Assembly: GCA_024195585.1 (NCBI GenBank)
Contig: SWBL01000007.1
Span: 1-64,000, forward strand
Length of the DNA: 64,000 bases
Direction of reading: 5' to 3'
Source: Aureobasidium sp. EXF-3400
Taxonomy: Eukaryota; Ascomycota; Dothideomycetes; Dothideales; Saccotheciaceae
Shown here piece after piece: positions 1 through 10,436 of the stretch; position 1 is the stretch's first letter, and each line of letters begins with the position of its first letter. Position numbers and translations under genes: made by a program. The notes under the pieces were generated by a model. That model ran no database searches. It saw only the letters and a list, made by a program, of their open reading frames with translations, and had not been told where the DNA came from.

Positions 1-1698
1 TGGTCACCCACCGTAGTACTAATCTGCCGTTCAACTGCTTATGTATGGCAGAGCGGACGGGATGCCCAGTTTTCAGCTGACTGTGGCCGTACGTGACAGA
101 AGCGCAAAACTGTTGCTATAACAAGTCTTGCTATTGCGTATTCCCATGGGGACCGCCATCCCGAGTGATCGATGATACCGATGTGCCAAGCCTAGCAGAG
201 TGGAATTTGTCCAGCGAGCTCGATGATGGAACCGACAGTATTGATTCGATTGCCGGTATTCGACTTCCATGCGAGGAATCGTCGACGTGGTTGTCGTGTT
301 GTTGAATGGGAAGAAGAGGTCGGCAGCGGTGGAGAAGCACCCGAGAAACGAAAGTGCAAGTGCCGGCCGTCACCTCAGTGGGGAACATACAATACCACGT
401 CCCTGTTCGCACTTATTTCCAAACACTTCTGCCTCTCTCTACTTGCTCAGCTGTCTCGAGATGAGCTCCGTCGATTCAGTTTGTTGCTACTGATGTTCTC
501 AGTAAACAATATGTGTTGCTGGTTGGTGGTGTTGGGCTGAGCGACGCCCGACGAACCGCTTTACCGAAGCTGGATATGGACTGGAACTCCTGCTAGAATA
601 CAACATGCGTAGACCTTCATCGACAGGAACTTCTGTTGTTGTTTCTGGATATCTCGAAGAATGAATTTGCACTGGACTGTCGAAAAACAATTGCCTGGTC
701 GAGTCTCCTTGTTGCACGTGTATCCTCGTTTTTGACCCAGGCACCTTGGAGCGAAAAGCGCTTAGTCCCAGCATCGAGACATACGAGCACAATCGGCTGA
801 GCAAAAGAGACATATTTGGAAGTACGATCCAGGCTCTGTCATAACTTCGAAAGTGTGCAGCGCTCTGGAAACTGGAGACCTGCAAGCACAGAAGCAAACA
901 ATGCATGCTGTGGAGGACCGAGGAATTCAGACCAAGCAGCTGCGGATCGATCCATCCCGGCACCCATCATCCGGTTCATTTCCATCCGGAATATGATTTC
1001 CTGGCGATCTTCAGCGCCGTCGAGCTCTGTCGCCACGGAGCAATCCTCATCGTTCTGGACTGTCAGTACCTCAGCGTGGAGCCTAGTTCCATTGGTTACT
1101 CATCGTCGGAGATGGTCCTGATTGGATAGAGATGGCGAGCATCTTGGTCAGCAGGACATGTCAAACGAGGGGGTTGCTAGTCAACAGCCCTAACGTGGGT
1201 ATCACTGTTCCCAGCGAGTCAAAGGCCTGGGTCTCATCCCGGATCAGGACCGAGTCTGCTCATCTCCGGCCACAGCTGCAACTGCATCCGCTTCCGATGA
1301 GAAAAAGCACATGCTCATCCCTCTTGGAACGTCCGAGACCTTCATCAGAGTTTGAGTACGTTGATCGAGTAACTGCGGAGCTTCATGGTCATCACACGCA
1401 GGACACACTGCCGATTTTACACCCGAAGCTGCGGCAGCTGAGCACGGCACGAGAACACACGACACTGACTCTCCATTCGACGATAACGCATTGATGATCG
1501 CTTATCTTGTACACCTCATCTCTCACTAGTATCTTGTGCAATATTCCATCGTTATTTGCCAAATGATAGATATCGCTCTGAGGGACTCCACCATACTAGC
1601 ATGGCATAGATTCAACGCAGCCATTCACAGAGTAATCAGCCGATACAACGCATACTAGGCTCACGATCTCTCCATGTGTAAAGACATGTCACGCGGAC
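1..1698. other. Gene-poor left edge, possibly decayed coding DNA
   Basis: No convincing gene. Around 905-1060 on the plus strand a short frame reads like the middle of a fungal 2EXR/F-box-type domain (HFHPEYDFLAIF), but frames on either side are broken by stops and no start, introns or full domain can be assembled. Another plus-strand frame at 1132-1494 is open for 120 codons without recognisable motifs. Both may be remnants or chance. Confidence 0.3.
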
Positions 1699-1815
1699 AG
1701 CTATAGAAATGCACAACTTGTTTAGAAACTGGGAAGTGTCCACTGAGAGTCGTGATGTTATCGATTCTCTCTGGACTTTGCTACCGTCTAGAAATGATTG
1801 CGCATTCTAATAGCT
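1699..1815. mobile_element. MITE-like inverted-repeat element, copy 1
   Basis: 117 bp bounded by imperfect inverted termini. The left end reads AGCTATAGAAATGCACAA, and the right end read on the other strand is AGCTATTAGAATGCGCAA. It has no coding capacity. Its length and ends match three other elements near 9.05, 10.12 and 10.32 kb. The internal motif AAGTGTCCA after the left end is shared with copy 2. No clear target-site duplication is visible. Confidence 0.65.
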
Positions 1816-1969
1816 CTAGCGTCGCCTATGTATTGTTGTGAGAGCAGCAACACGCATTTCCATCGATTTCTGGTGTTTAAAGCTTCCCGAAATTAGTCGG
1901 CAAAGAAGCACTTTCTGAGACGATGGCCATGCATATATTCTGTAGTACACAACCCGTCATGCGATTCTA

Positions 1970-2997
1970 TCAATGGCCTTGTTTCAACTGCGCTGCGATT
2001 ACTTCCTTGACTTTGGCGACTGGTAGCTGGTCCAGAGTCTTCCCGGTCCAGTACATCGACTGCTCCAAACCTTGGTAAATCATGGCCTCTGTTCCCAAAA
2101 TGACGTTCCAGCCAGCATTTTGGGAAATCTCGGCAATGCTCGTCCACGTCTTTGGGTGGTAGCACATCTCCAGGATGGCACCCTTGTGAGGCTTGCCCAA
2201 GAACACCTCCAGGACCTGACGAGCAGTCTTTTCTGCCTCAGTGACAGGAGGGAAGTCAGGAACGCAAGAGACGATGGCACCGGGACCTTCGAGCTTCTGT
2301 GCTTGCTCAACAGTCGCAGCATGCATAACGCCATCACCGTAGCCCTGCTCCGAACACCATGATACCACAGCGTCCACTTCAGCCTTGTCACGGTTGACGA
2401 TGTACACCTTGCTGCACTTCATGAACTTCTTGAGTGCATACACAGCACTGCGGGCAGCACCACCACCGCCAATGACCATGCCGGGCCGGCCGTGGAAGAC
2501 CTCGTCTGGGTTGGAGATGTTCTGGTAGAAGGCCTCCCGAATGCCGATGACGTCTGTGTTTGTGCCGACAAGAATGGTCTTGTCACCATGCTTGCGCAGG
2601 AACAATGTGTTGACTGCACCGACCTCGCGGCCTTCTTGTGTGAGTTCATCGACGTGCTTCATGATGGCCACTTTGTGGGGCATGGTAACGGAGGCGCCTT
2701 CATTGTCGAACACAGTCAGATCATGCTCATACACTTGATGTTGAAGCAGTCGAATATGCTCTTCTGCAGACTTTACAACGCACCAAAGAATTTGTCCTCG
2801 CGGACCAATGATAGAAACATGGACATATCGGTCGATGGCAGGAAGAATTGTTCCCACTTATAACCAATCTCGCCAAAGATGGTTTTGTGCATCAAAGGCG
2901 ACATTGAGTGGTTGATGGGCCATCCAAACAGGTAGCCGCAACGCTCGACATGGTCGTGAGCAGGTCTCTCGCAAGAAATAATTCGTTGGTTTTCCAT
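1970..2997 (-). CDS. qutB: Quinate/shikimate dehydrogenase (QutB/QA-3 type)
   Basis: Two exons, 2997-2784 and 2697-1970, give 313 aa. The 86-nt intron (GTGCGT...AAG) joins KFFG to ASVTMPHK and closes the phase. The N-terminal substrate-binding domain carries the family signature GWPINHSMSPLMHK near residue 25 and VTMPHK near residue 74. A GTNTDVIG motif follows, then a Rossmann domain with GGGGAARSAVYAL. The family reduces or oxidises quinate and shikimate with NAD(P) in the cytosol. It is divergent from the quinate permease across a ~930 bp shared promoter, and the dehydratase lies beyond, which supports quinate catabolism over shikimate biosynthesis (a pentafunctional AROM enzyme normally does the latter in fungi). 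The length is close to known quinate dehydrogenases. I chose the ATG at 2997 because it directly precedes the conserved domain. Quinate versus shikimate preference is inferred from context. Confidence 0.87.
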
Positions 2998-3930
2998 CTT
3001 GATGACTTTGTTCTTGGGGAGACTTCAGAGAGACAGCTTCTGGAAAAAAGTTCAAAGGGTATCTCAAGCTATTGGAAGATCTGCCAGTCGTCACTTTCAA
3101 TTTGGTCAGCAATCTACCCCGCGAGCTACAGACGACGGTAAGCAATGTCGGGTCCTGGAATAGGAGGGTTTGTGGGTTCAGAAGGTAGTTCGTCGTGTTC
3201 ACGTCGCTCTTGGCTTTGATTTCGGTAAGGTGCAGAGGTCAACGTCACTCAACCCCGGTCCGTATCCGCAGGCTTCGGCTTTGAGTATTCGCACCCACGC
3301 ATCGTATCTTTTCGACATTATTGTGCATCAATGCATGCCCAACGACTCGCTTGATGACGACTTGAAACATCTCGAAAGGCACCACAGCCACCATACTCCG
3401 TACTCCAAGTTGTCGCGTTTGGATATTCCATTGACAAGTCGAGCGTCTTGCTATGGTTCTTGATGTTTTGATGTACACCCGGGGTGTGCATACCGTGTAC
3501 CGAAAAAATGTCGGGTCTGCCGTTGCCGTATGGCTCTGCCGCGACGTGCCCTACCGAGACCGGCGCCCCAGAGGGGAAAGGTGTCTCCGCGTCTGACAGA
3601 GTTTGAAGTTGAGTTTGCGCCATGATTCTTGGGGAACATGGATGTCTGGGCTCCCGAACCGGCGTGGGGGCATGGCGAAAAAAATAGTCGATTCCTACGA
3701 GCTGGTCAGCAAACCAGGATTCGAGGTGATTCGGAACACGCACCTCCTTCGCATTTCTTTCCTTGCTCGTTCCTGCCCACTGCATCAACTACCCCGCGGA
3801 GTCCCCAGGTTGTCACTAGACCTGGAGCTGCCGTATATTAGGCCGTCTGTTTCCCCAACTTCCTCTCTCTTTCTTCTCTCCGTTACGACCTTCCCTATCA
3901 ATTCGAGCCATCGCTTTGCAGAGTCTCATC
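2998..3930. promoter_or_regulatory. Divergent promoter between qutB and qutD
   Basis: About 930 bp separate the two divergent quinate genes, so a shared control region is likely. I looked for the QutA/Qa-1F type palindrome (GGRTAA-N4-TTAYCC) and did not see a good match by eye. A CT-rich tract lies just upstream of the qutD start (about 3853-3900), as is common in fungal promoters. A minus-strand frame at 3318-3788 is open but shows no recognisable domain. Confidence 0.5.
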
Positions 3931-5734
3931 ATGGGTCTTCTCACTCTCGTTGAAGACAGGCCTACGCCCAAAGAGGTCTACAACTGGCGCGTCTATGCCT
4001 GTGCTGCTGTCGCTTCCTTCGCTTCTTGCATGATTGGATACGACTCTGCCTTTATTGGAACCACTCTTGCACTCCCCTCGTTCTCAAAGGAGTTCGGTTG
4101 GGGTAAGTTGCCCAAAGACGATGTCACCTTCATCAAGGAGAACATTGTCTCTGTCTACCAAGCTGGAGCATTCTTCGGAGCCCTCGGTGCATACATTTCC
4201 GCCCACTATCTCGGTCGCCAAAAGTCTCTCTGGGTCTACGTCGTTGTTTTCATGATTGGCGCCGGTATCATGCTCAAGGCCGCCAATGGTGACCTCGCTC
4301 CCATCTACGCTGGCAGGGTCCTCACCGGTCTTGGTGTAGGTGGTGCTTCCATGGTCGTTCCCATCTACATCTCGGAGATCGCACCCCCTGCCGTCAGAGG
4401 TCGTCTCGTCGGTATCTACGAGCTGGGCTGGCAAATAGGCGGGCTGATCGGATTCTGGATCAATTATGGCATCTCAGAGACGCTGCCGAGCAATCATAAG
4501 CAGTGGATCATCCCCTTTGCCGTCCAATTGATCCCTGGAGGTATGCTTGCCCTTGGTTCGATCTGGCTTAAGGAATCTCCCCGTTGGTTGTTCTCCAAGG
4601 GCAAGAGAGAACAGGGTCTCAAGAACCTTCTGTGGATAAGAAATCTTCCCGCCGACAACTTCTACATCGTTGAGGAAATCTCTTTCATCGAGGCTGCTCT
4701 CGAGCACCAAAAGTCGTCTGTTGGTCTTGGATTCTTCGACCCCTTCAAGGCTATCTTCAAGAGCCGCAGCCTGCAATGGCGCGTCTTCCTTGGTACTACA
4801 CTCTTCATCTTCCAGAATGGATCTGGTATCAATGGTATGTGCCCCTGATCTGATACGTATACTTCTTTAAGAACGTTGCTGACTGTTACATAGCCATCAA
4901 CTACTACTCCCCCACCGTTTTCAAGTCCCTCGGCATTGTTGGAGGCAACACCTCCTTCCTCACTACTGGCCTGTTCGGTGTAGTAAAGACTTGCTTCACC
5001 ATAATCTGGTTGTTCTTCCTCATCGACAAGTTCGGACGCCGTAACCTGCTTCTCGTTGGAGCCATTGGTGGTGCTGGGTGCATGCTCATTCTTGGCGGAT
5101 ACCTCGCCAGTCCACTCGTCGACACTTCAGCAGCATCGCAAGTCGCAAAGCCTCTTTCCTCTGGAGGTATTGCAGCTGTCTTCTTCTTCTACCTGTGGAC
5201 TGCTTTCTACACACCCTCATGGAACGGTACACCTTGGGGTGAGTTATCCAACCTATCTCGTTCATATTGAGCACAAGCTGACCTCCGGAAAGTCATCAAC
5301 TCTGAGATGTACGAGCAGAACGTACGCTCTCTGGGTCAAGCAATGGCCGCTGCCAGTAATTGGTTTTGGAACTTCATAATTGTGCGCTTGAATCATCTAC
5401 GTTGTTATTGCAATGATTGCTAACTTTTGTACAGGCAAGATTCACCGGCCAGATGTTCGCCAACATGGGCAAGTCAGGATGTGGAGTATACTTCTTCTTC
5501 GCCGGCATGATGTTGCTTTCCGTGGTCTTCGTGTGGTTCCTTATCCCTGAGACCAAGTCCGTTCCTCTCGAGTCGATGAATAGACTCTTTGAGATCAGAC
5601 CTTGTCGCAAGGCCAACGCCATTGTCATGCAAGAGGTACAGGAAGCCGAGGCCGAGTTCCGCGAGGACGCCGAAGGTGCTGGTCTCAGTCTTGAGAAGAG
5701 CAAGGTTGCACACGTCGAGGACAGCTCTGTCTAG
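3931..5734 (+). CDS. qutD: Quinate permease, MFS sugar transporter family (QutD/QA-Y)
   Basis: Four exons (3931-4834, 4894-5238, 5293-5381, 5435-5734) give 545 aa; all phases close. The N-terminus MGLLTLVEDRPTPKEVYNWR is very characteristic of fungal quinate permeases. About twelve hydrophobic segments are present. The sugar-porter signatures are VPIYISEIAPPAVRGRLVG, KESPRWLFSKGKRE after TM6, DKFGRRNL in the 8-9 loop and IPETKSVPLESM at the end of TM12. The family imports quinate by proton symport at the plasma membrane. It shares a divergent promoter with qutB and lies upstream of qutC on the same strand. The last residues are acidic and cytosolic, as expected for a protein turned over under glucose repression (inference). 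The introns are 49-59 nt with good donors and acceptors. Confidence 0.93.
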
Positions 5735-6764
5735 ACTAGAAACAAGAGGGTCTATTCACTGGCTCGGTATATATAGCGGTGTGTTTTTATGATCATGATC
5801 AAAAGAGAATCTTATGATAACTCTCTCCCATTTCCATTCCAATCTCTTAAACTCGCATATCGCTCCTCCGCTTTGCAAACGATTGTAGCGCGTATGACTG
5901 CAGAGATGCACAACACTGTTGAGAGACGGTATGGATCCATGCAGAAGCAATATACCCTTGCTCTCCTTAGATGAATCTCTGGTCTAGAAACCACTATGCC
6001 TTTTTACGATGAGAACGTCACTTTAGACCGTCACGAGAGAGGCGAGGGAGTTACATACTCCAGCACATGGAAAGGCTGTACTGTCCAATACAAGAATCTG
6101 GCTACTCGTATTGTACCCACCAATATTGTCTCGTGGCAAAGGGTTGTGCTCTCAACGTGCGTTCCACGCTAGACGTCCAAACACCCTTTATGCTTCCGGG
6201 TTTATATTCAAGCTATCAGCCATCCACCTCATCGCCGAGATCGCACAGCAGGGTCGGTTCCGTCCGACGGATGCGGCCTCTGAAGAGCGGGAACGACAGG
6301 CATCAAACCCGCCCGGATGATGACGCAGCATGATTTCTGCGGAGTGCCCGCGCTGAGAACTGCGATATCTGGAGGGAAAGAGGGGTCTCCGGCGTGGGGG
6401 CACCTCGCTGGATTTGTAGGGCACCGGCACGGGTCTTACCCGAGTGCAATCGGCCCGTCTTTCTCCGCTTCCTTGCCGGACGAGGGCATGCGTATTTGCT
6501 TATCATGAACTGTACTTTCCAACAAGGAGCCTTTTCTCTCGGATGGTCAACACGGCTTTTCTAGTCTGCCTGTGCTGAATTTGACAAGCGAGAAGAAACC
6601 CCCAGCTATTGATTGTTGACCTCTGTAGTCTTTTGGCCCCAGGCAGGTGACATCTAACCACAACTCCCTTCAGCATTGTCTACTGTACCACCACACCGCT
6701 GTCTGTGACTTCTTATCCCAAACACCACTCATCAACTCAGAGTCAGATCTCATCAGTTACAATT
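5735..6764. other. Intergenic region between qutD and qutC
   Basis: About 1.0 kb separates the qutD stop from the qutC start. It should hold the qutD 3' UTR and the qutC promoter. I see only short unsupported frames. There is no obvious activator palindrome, repeat or RNA gene. Confidence 0.5.
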
Positions 6765-7823
6765 ATGACACATCAACTCGGAATCTCCACAATGTCCTTA
6801 GGACGAGCCTGGGTCCACGACCTGGAACCAAAGCTCGACCAAGCAGCAAAGTACGGTTATGCTGGTCTCGAGATCTTTTACGAAGATCTGATGTATCACG
6901 CCAAAAAGAAGTTCGGAGGCGACACACCAGATGATCAGATACGAGCTGCCGAAGACATCTACTCCATGTGCAAAACCCGCAACATCAGTATCATCAACAT
7001 TCAACCTTTTATGCATTACGACGGCCTGATTGACCGCCAAAAACATGCCGAGCGAATTGAGGACCTCAAACTCTGGTTCAAACTTGCACATGCACTTCAC
7101 ACAGATATGATTGCAGTTCCTGCATCTTTCCTGCCTGCATCGGAGTGCACCGGTGATATGTCAGTCATTGTCGCAGACCTCCAGGAGCTAGCCGACTTGG
7201 GTGCAGCACAGAGCCCTCCTCTACGTTTCGCATACGAAGCGCTATGTTGGAGCACGCATGTTCAGACTTGGGAGCATAGTTGGGAAATCGTGTCTGCAGT
7301 CGACCGACCTAATTTCGGCCTCTGTCTTGACACTTTCAACATCGCTGGTCGTATTTACGCTGATCCTACACAACCATCTGGCAAGAGACCGACCGCAGAT
7401 GCCGATCTTGCAAACGCTATTGCTGCAAAGCTTGTTCGACCTGACAAGCTATTTTTCGTACAAGTCGTTGATGCCGAAAGGTTATCATCACCCTTGGTCG
7501 AGGGCCATCCATTTTACGACGCAGAGCAACTTCCCCGGATGTCATGGTCACGCAACTGCAGATTGTTCTATGGCGAGCAAGACCGCGGTGGATATCTTCC
7601 CATTCGTGAGATCTTGAAGGCGATTTTACATGATTTGGGTTACACTGGATGGCTGAGCTTTGAGTTGTTCAATCGCTCCATGGCAGATCCTAGTCCTGAG
7701 ACACCGGCTGAGCATGCTCGTCGCGGTGCTGAGTCTTGGAAGAAGATGGAGGCTGATCTGGAGCTTAATGGTCATGTTGCTGATAGTGCTGTCAGTGTTA
7801 GTTCTTCAGGGGCTAAGGCATGA
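6765..7823 (+). CDS. qutC: 3-dehydroshikimate dehydratase (QutC/QA-4)
   Basis: A single exon of 352 aa. The upstream in-frame ATG at 6705 is less likely, because the conserved start is MTHQLGISTMSLGRAW. The protein is a xylose-isomerase-like TIM barrel, with LEIFYEDL near residue 35, ALHTDMIAVPASFL, RFAYEALCWSTHVQTWE in the middle, NFGLCLDTFNIAGRIYADP, then FVQVVDAERL and GWLSFELFNRSM. The acidic and histidine positions fit the metal site of this family. The enzyme dehydrates 3-dehydroshikimate to protocatechuate, feeding the beta-ketoadipate pathway. Its length is close to Neurospora QA-4. It lies next to the quinate dehydrogenase and permease, which makes the call firm. No catabolic dehydroquinase gene is seen beside it. 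Confidence 0.92.
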   Translation: MTHQLGISTMSLGRAWVHDLEPKLDQAAKYGYAGLEIFYEDLMYHAKKKFGGDTPDDQIRAAEDIYSMCKTRNISIINIQPFMHYDGLIDRQKHAERIEDLKLWFKLAHALHTDMIAVPASFLPASECTGDMSVIVADLQELADLGAAQSPPLRFAYEALCWSTHVQTWEHSWEIVSAVDRPNFGLCLDTFNIAGRIYADPTQPSGKRPTADADLANAIAAKLVRPDKLFFVQVVDAERLSSPLVEGHPFYDAEQLPRMSWSRNCRLFYGEQDRGGYLPIREILKAILHDLGYTGWLSFELFNRSMADPSPETPAEHARRGAESWKKMEADLELNGHVADSAVSVSSSGAKA

Positions 7824-8347
7824 TGATGTATCTTCTTGTACTCTGTCTAAATCTCTGTATCTCAGCATAAATGTATATACTCTAGGAAACAACTGTGCAT
7901 CTTCATGATATGCTCAAAGTCAAAAGAGATACCGTTTCTAACAGAAGAGGTCGGAGAAGCCCGCGAACCATTCCCGTCGTGCTCATCTCTAACATTTACA
8001 CCACGTTGAATCCAATCCGTATCAGTGACAACTACTCAGAGAAGGCATTCACCCCTCGCGTCGGCGACCCGGTTGCTCATCATCTGTGACGACGCTGCAC
8101 CAACGTTCGAGAGTTCTGTCTGCTGTCCGTTTGTGTCTGTCTTCTCTCAGATTGCCCAATGATTGGGCTTTCGAGACTTGCATGTCGAGGTGTTACAGCC
8201 CGAGAGACTTGGTTTTATACAGGGATGGAGTGACGGACTGCTTGCTATTTTTTACCCAACAGTGCTCAACAGCGAGTGAGTCTTCCAAAATCATCCAAGT
8301 GCTCAAGAGCGAGTCTTCCAATAAGACCTAAGTAACCCTCACTCCTT
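7824..8347. other. Convergent intergenic region with a short tandem duplication
   Basis: This is the region between the qutC stop and the convergent GFA gene. Around 8262-8330 a ~37 bp stretch beginning GTGCTCAACAGCGAG is repeated once in imperfect tandem (second copy from about 8299). Nothing else is recognised. Confidence 0.45.
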
Positions 8348-8907
8348 CTAGGAAGAAGGCATCATACCATCAAACTGCATACACCCGTCAACAGGCTTAA
8401 CCCACTCCAACCTCTGCTTAGCATAAATTTCCACCGAAGGCTTACCAAACTCCATACCCTCTAGATCATCAAAGATACCAGCTCTAATGGCCACCCTCTC
8501 TATTTGACCGCTTTCCGCCACTGCACCACCATACAACGAGCTTCCTGTGTGGAGTTAAGATCAGTATCTGCATAATGCCATGGAGGAATGTAGGAATATA
8601 CCACAATCCTTGCAGAAATAGTTCTTGACTTTGTTTCCCGAATCAGCGGCTTTGAGGGTTTCTGCTGGTGTGCCGGTGATGGTATAGTCGGAGGGGCCAA
8701 CGATGAAGGCGTAGCTGAACGCTGAGCCGGAAATTTTGCGACAGTCGGTACAGTGGCAGATGCCCTGTTTGGTGTGGTCAGTATTTAATAACTCTTTTTT
8801 CTTTCTTTTTTTTTTTGGCTTATGTAGGGCGAGTGGCTTACAATTGCGAAGGGCTGATTCTTCAGCTCAATCTTGATATTCTTGCAAAAACAGCTTCCGG
8901 TATACAT
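8348..8907 (-). CDS. GFA-domain protein (CENP-V/Gfa family), copy 1
   Basis: Three exons (8907-8842, 8764-8602, 8544-8348) give 141 aa; both introns have good ends and the phases close. It starts MYTGSCFCKNIKIEL, with the first zinc-binding cysteine pair CFC. It continues with ICHCTDCRKISGSAFSY and YFCKDCGSSLYGG, the other conserved cysteine clusters of the glutathione-dependent formaldehyde-activating (GFA) fold. Members are small zinc proteins, and most fungal ones have no proven substrate. The first intron falls after codon 22 in phase 0, exactly as in the second GFA gene at 25.5 kb, so the two are probably paralogues. The second intron is absent from the other copy. It is convergent with qutC. 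Function beyond the fold is unknown. Confidence 0.85.
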
Positions 8908-9051
8908 GATTATGGACTTTTCGGTATGTGGTTCAGGTGATTGGGTATGAGAAACTGATATAAAGGACAAGAACAGTAAGGACAAGTGGTCAGCGTGTGT
9001 TTAGGCACCAAGATTCGCAGGATTTCTCACAATAACGTAGGGCAATGCTCA

Positions 9052-9169
9052 AGCTATAAAAATGCACGGTGTTTTCTAGAAGCAAAGGCGTGTCCAAAGA
9101 AAGGCGACTAGATGGTTACTTTCAGTGGCCATTACTTAAATTTGCAGAACATCGTGCATTTTTATAGCT
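9052..9169. mobile_element. MITE-like inverted-repeat element, copy 2
   Basis: 118 bp, the best-preserved copy. The left terminus AGCTATAAAAATGCACGG and the right terminus CGTGCATTTTTATAGCT are near-perfect inverted repeats. The inverted match runs about 22 bp (..GTGTT against AACATC..) with few mismatches. The interior is non-coding. GTGTCCA follows the left end, as in copy 1. The flanks (CTCA and CTCG) do not give a clear duplication. Confidence 0.75.
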
Positions 9170-10118
9170 CTCGGGAAAGGGATGATAAACTTTAAAGTTA
9201 GAGGTCGACCTCACGTCGCTCCTTGGTCATGAACGCGTACCTCCTTGTTACACTCTCATAAGATCGTCGTACCTATTACCACAACGATGAAGTACTTCCG
9301 TGTTATACAGAGTGTATCGCGAAGTGCGCGAAGTCTTGAGATAGCTAAGGCGTCGACGACCTTAGTCGCGTCGTCGCCTATAGGTGTCGACGCGATTGCC
9401 TCTTTCGCAATTCAGGATCTTGCTGGCGGCAGCAGGTTGACTGCCTTCTTGGCAGATTTGTCAGACGTGGTATGAGAACGGCGATGAGAAACGTGAGAGT
9501 GGTAAAGTGGGAGTGTCCACGCTTTTATAGTGGAAAAACTGACGCGCCCTTGCATGTAAAGATTTCACTCCTTGCATTGTGAAAGTTTCTTGTCTACATT
9601 TCCGGATCTGCTTGGCCTTCATTCTCTGTACTGACAATCTGGCGAAACAGTCAAATTTAGGCCAATCTTGTCAAGAAATTGTTGCCGCGAGGAGTACCGT
9701 GGCTGGATTTTATACTAATCACAGATATACACCAGCATGACCTTTCGCTGTCAATTGAACTGAAAAGAGACGATAGAAGAGCAATGCGAGCATAATTTGC
9801 TGCTTACACAAGAAGAGAATGAAGTAGTGTGTCGTGTTAAGACGATAACATCTCACATGAATCAGCCGTGACTGACCAACTCACATGTGCTCTTCAGTAC
9901 AGGGACTGTGACTGCAAGAGGTTATAATCATGAACAGGAGAGGGAAGAAATATGACAGATAAATCGTTTTGTTCTTTCCTTACTTGCAATTCTGACCCGA
10001 GATATATCTGGCACTTTCATGGCTCATATATTGCTTCGGGAGGTCTTAGGTGACTTGGAACCACCGGTACGCATTTGGACATGCAGTCTCCCCGTTAGCA
10101 AAGCTTTGTTACATAGGC

Positions 10119-10236
10119 AGCTATTGAAATGCACAATCCTCTCAAGAACCAGTATAGTATCCACAGAAGAGCGAGAAATGCTTAGCTTTCTTTGGACACA
10201 TCTCAGATCGAGAAGTTACTATACCTTCTTATAGCG
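10119..10236. mobile_element. MITE-like inverted-repeat element, copy 3
   Basis: 118 bp. The left end AGCTATTGAAATGCACAAT is a strong match to the family. The right end, CCTTCTTATAGCG, is more diverged. The interior carries the GTATCCA equivalent of the GTGTCCA motif and TTTGGACAC near the right third, as in copy 1 (CTGGACTTT). The length agrees with the other copies, which supports the boundaries. Confidence 0.55.
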
Positions 10237-10319
10237 TTTACTCCGTATACCGACGCAAGAGGGGAACATGAGATACAGGCTTATACACTGCTCTCTATCC
10301 TTCTCTTGTGGAGATAAGA

Positions 10320-10436
10320 TGGTATAAAAGGGCACAATAAGTTCTTGGAGATGGGCAGATCTATAGAGAGTTGAGAATATAGCGACTCTCAGCGGATGCG
10401 CCTCGGTTTTGGAAAGTATTGTGCATTGTTAGAGCT
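10320..10436. mobile_element. MITE-like inverted-repeat element, copy 4
   Basis: 117 bp. The left end TGGTATAAAAGGGCACAA aligns with AGCTATAAAAATGCAC. The right end ATTGTGCATTGTTAGAGCT is a good inverted match. It lies about 85 bp after copy 3. Confidence 0.5.

Noticed and set aside
3318..3788. 156-codon minus-strand frame in the qutB-qutD promoter
   Set aside because: No recognisable domain, no conserved start, and it lies in a divergent promoter; GC-rich promoter sequence readily gives such frames.
10119..10436. A single 318 bp inverted-repeat element
   Set aside because: The outer ends do pair, but a right end at 10236 and a left end at 10320 give two elements of 118 and 117 bp, matching the other copies in length.
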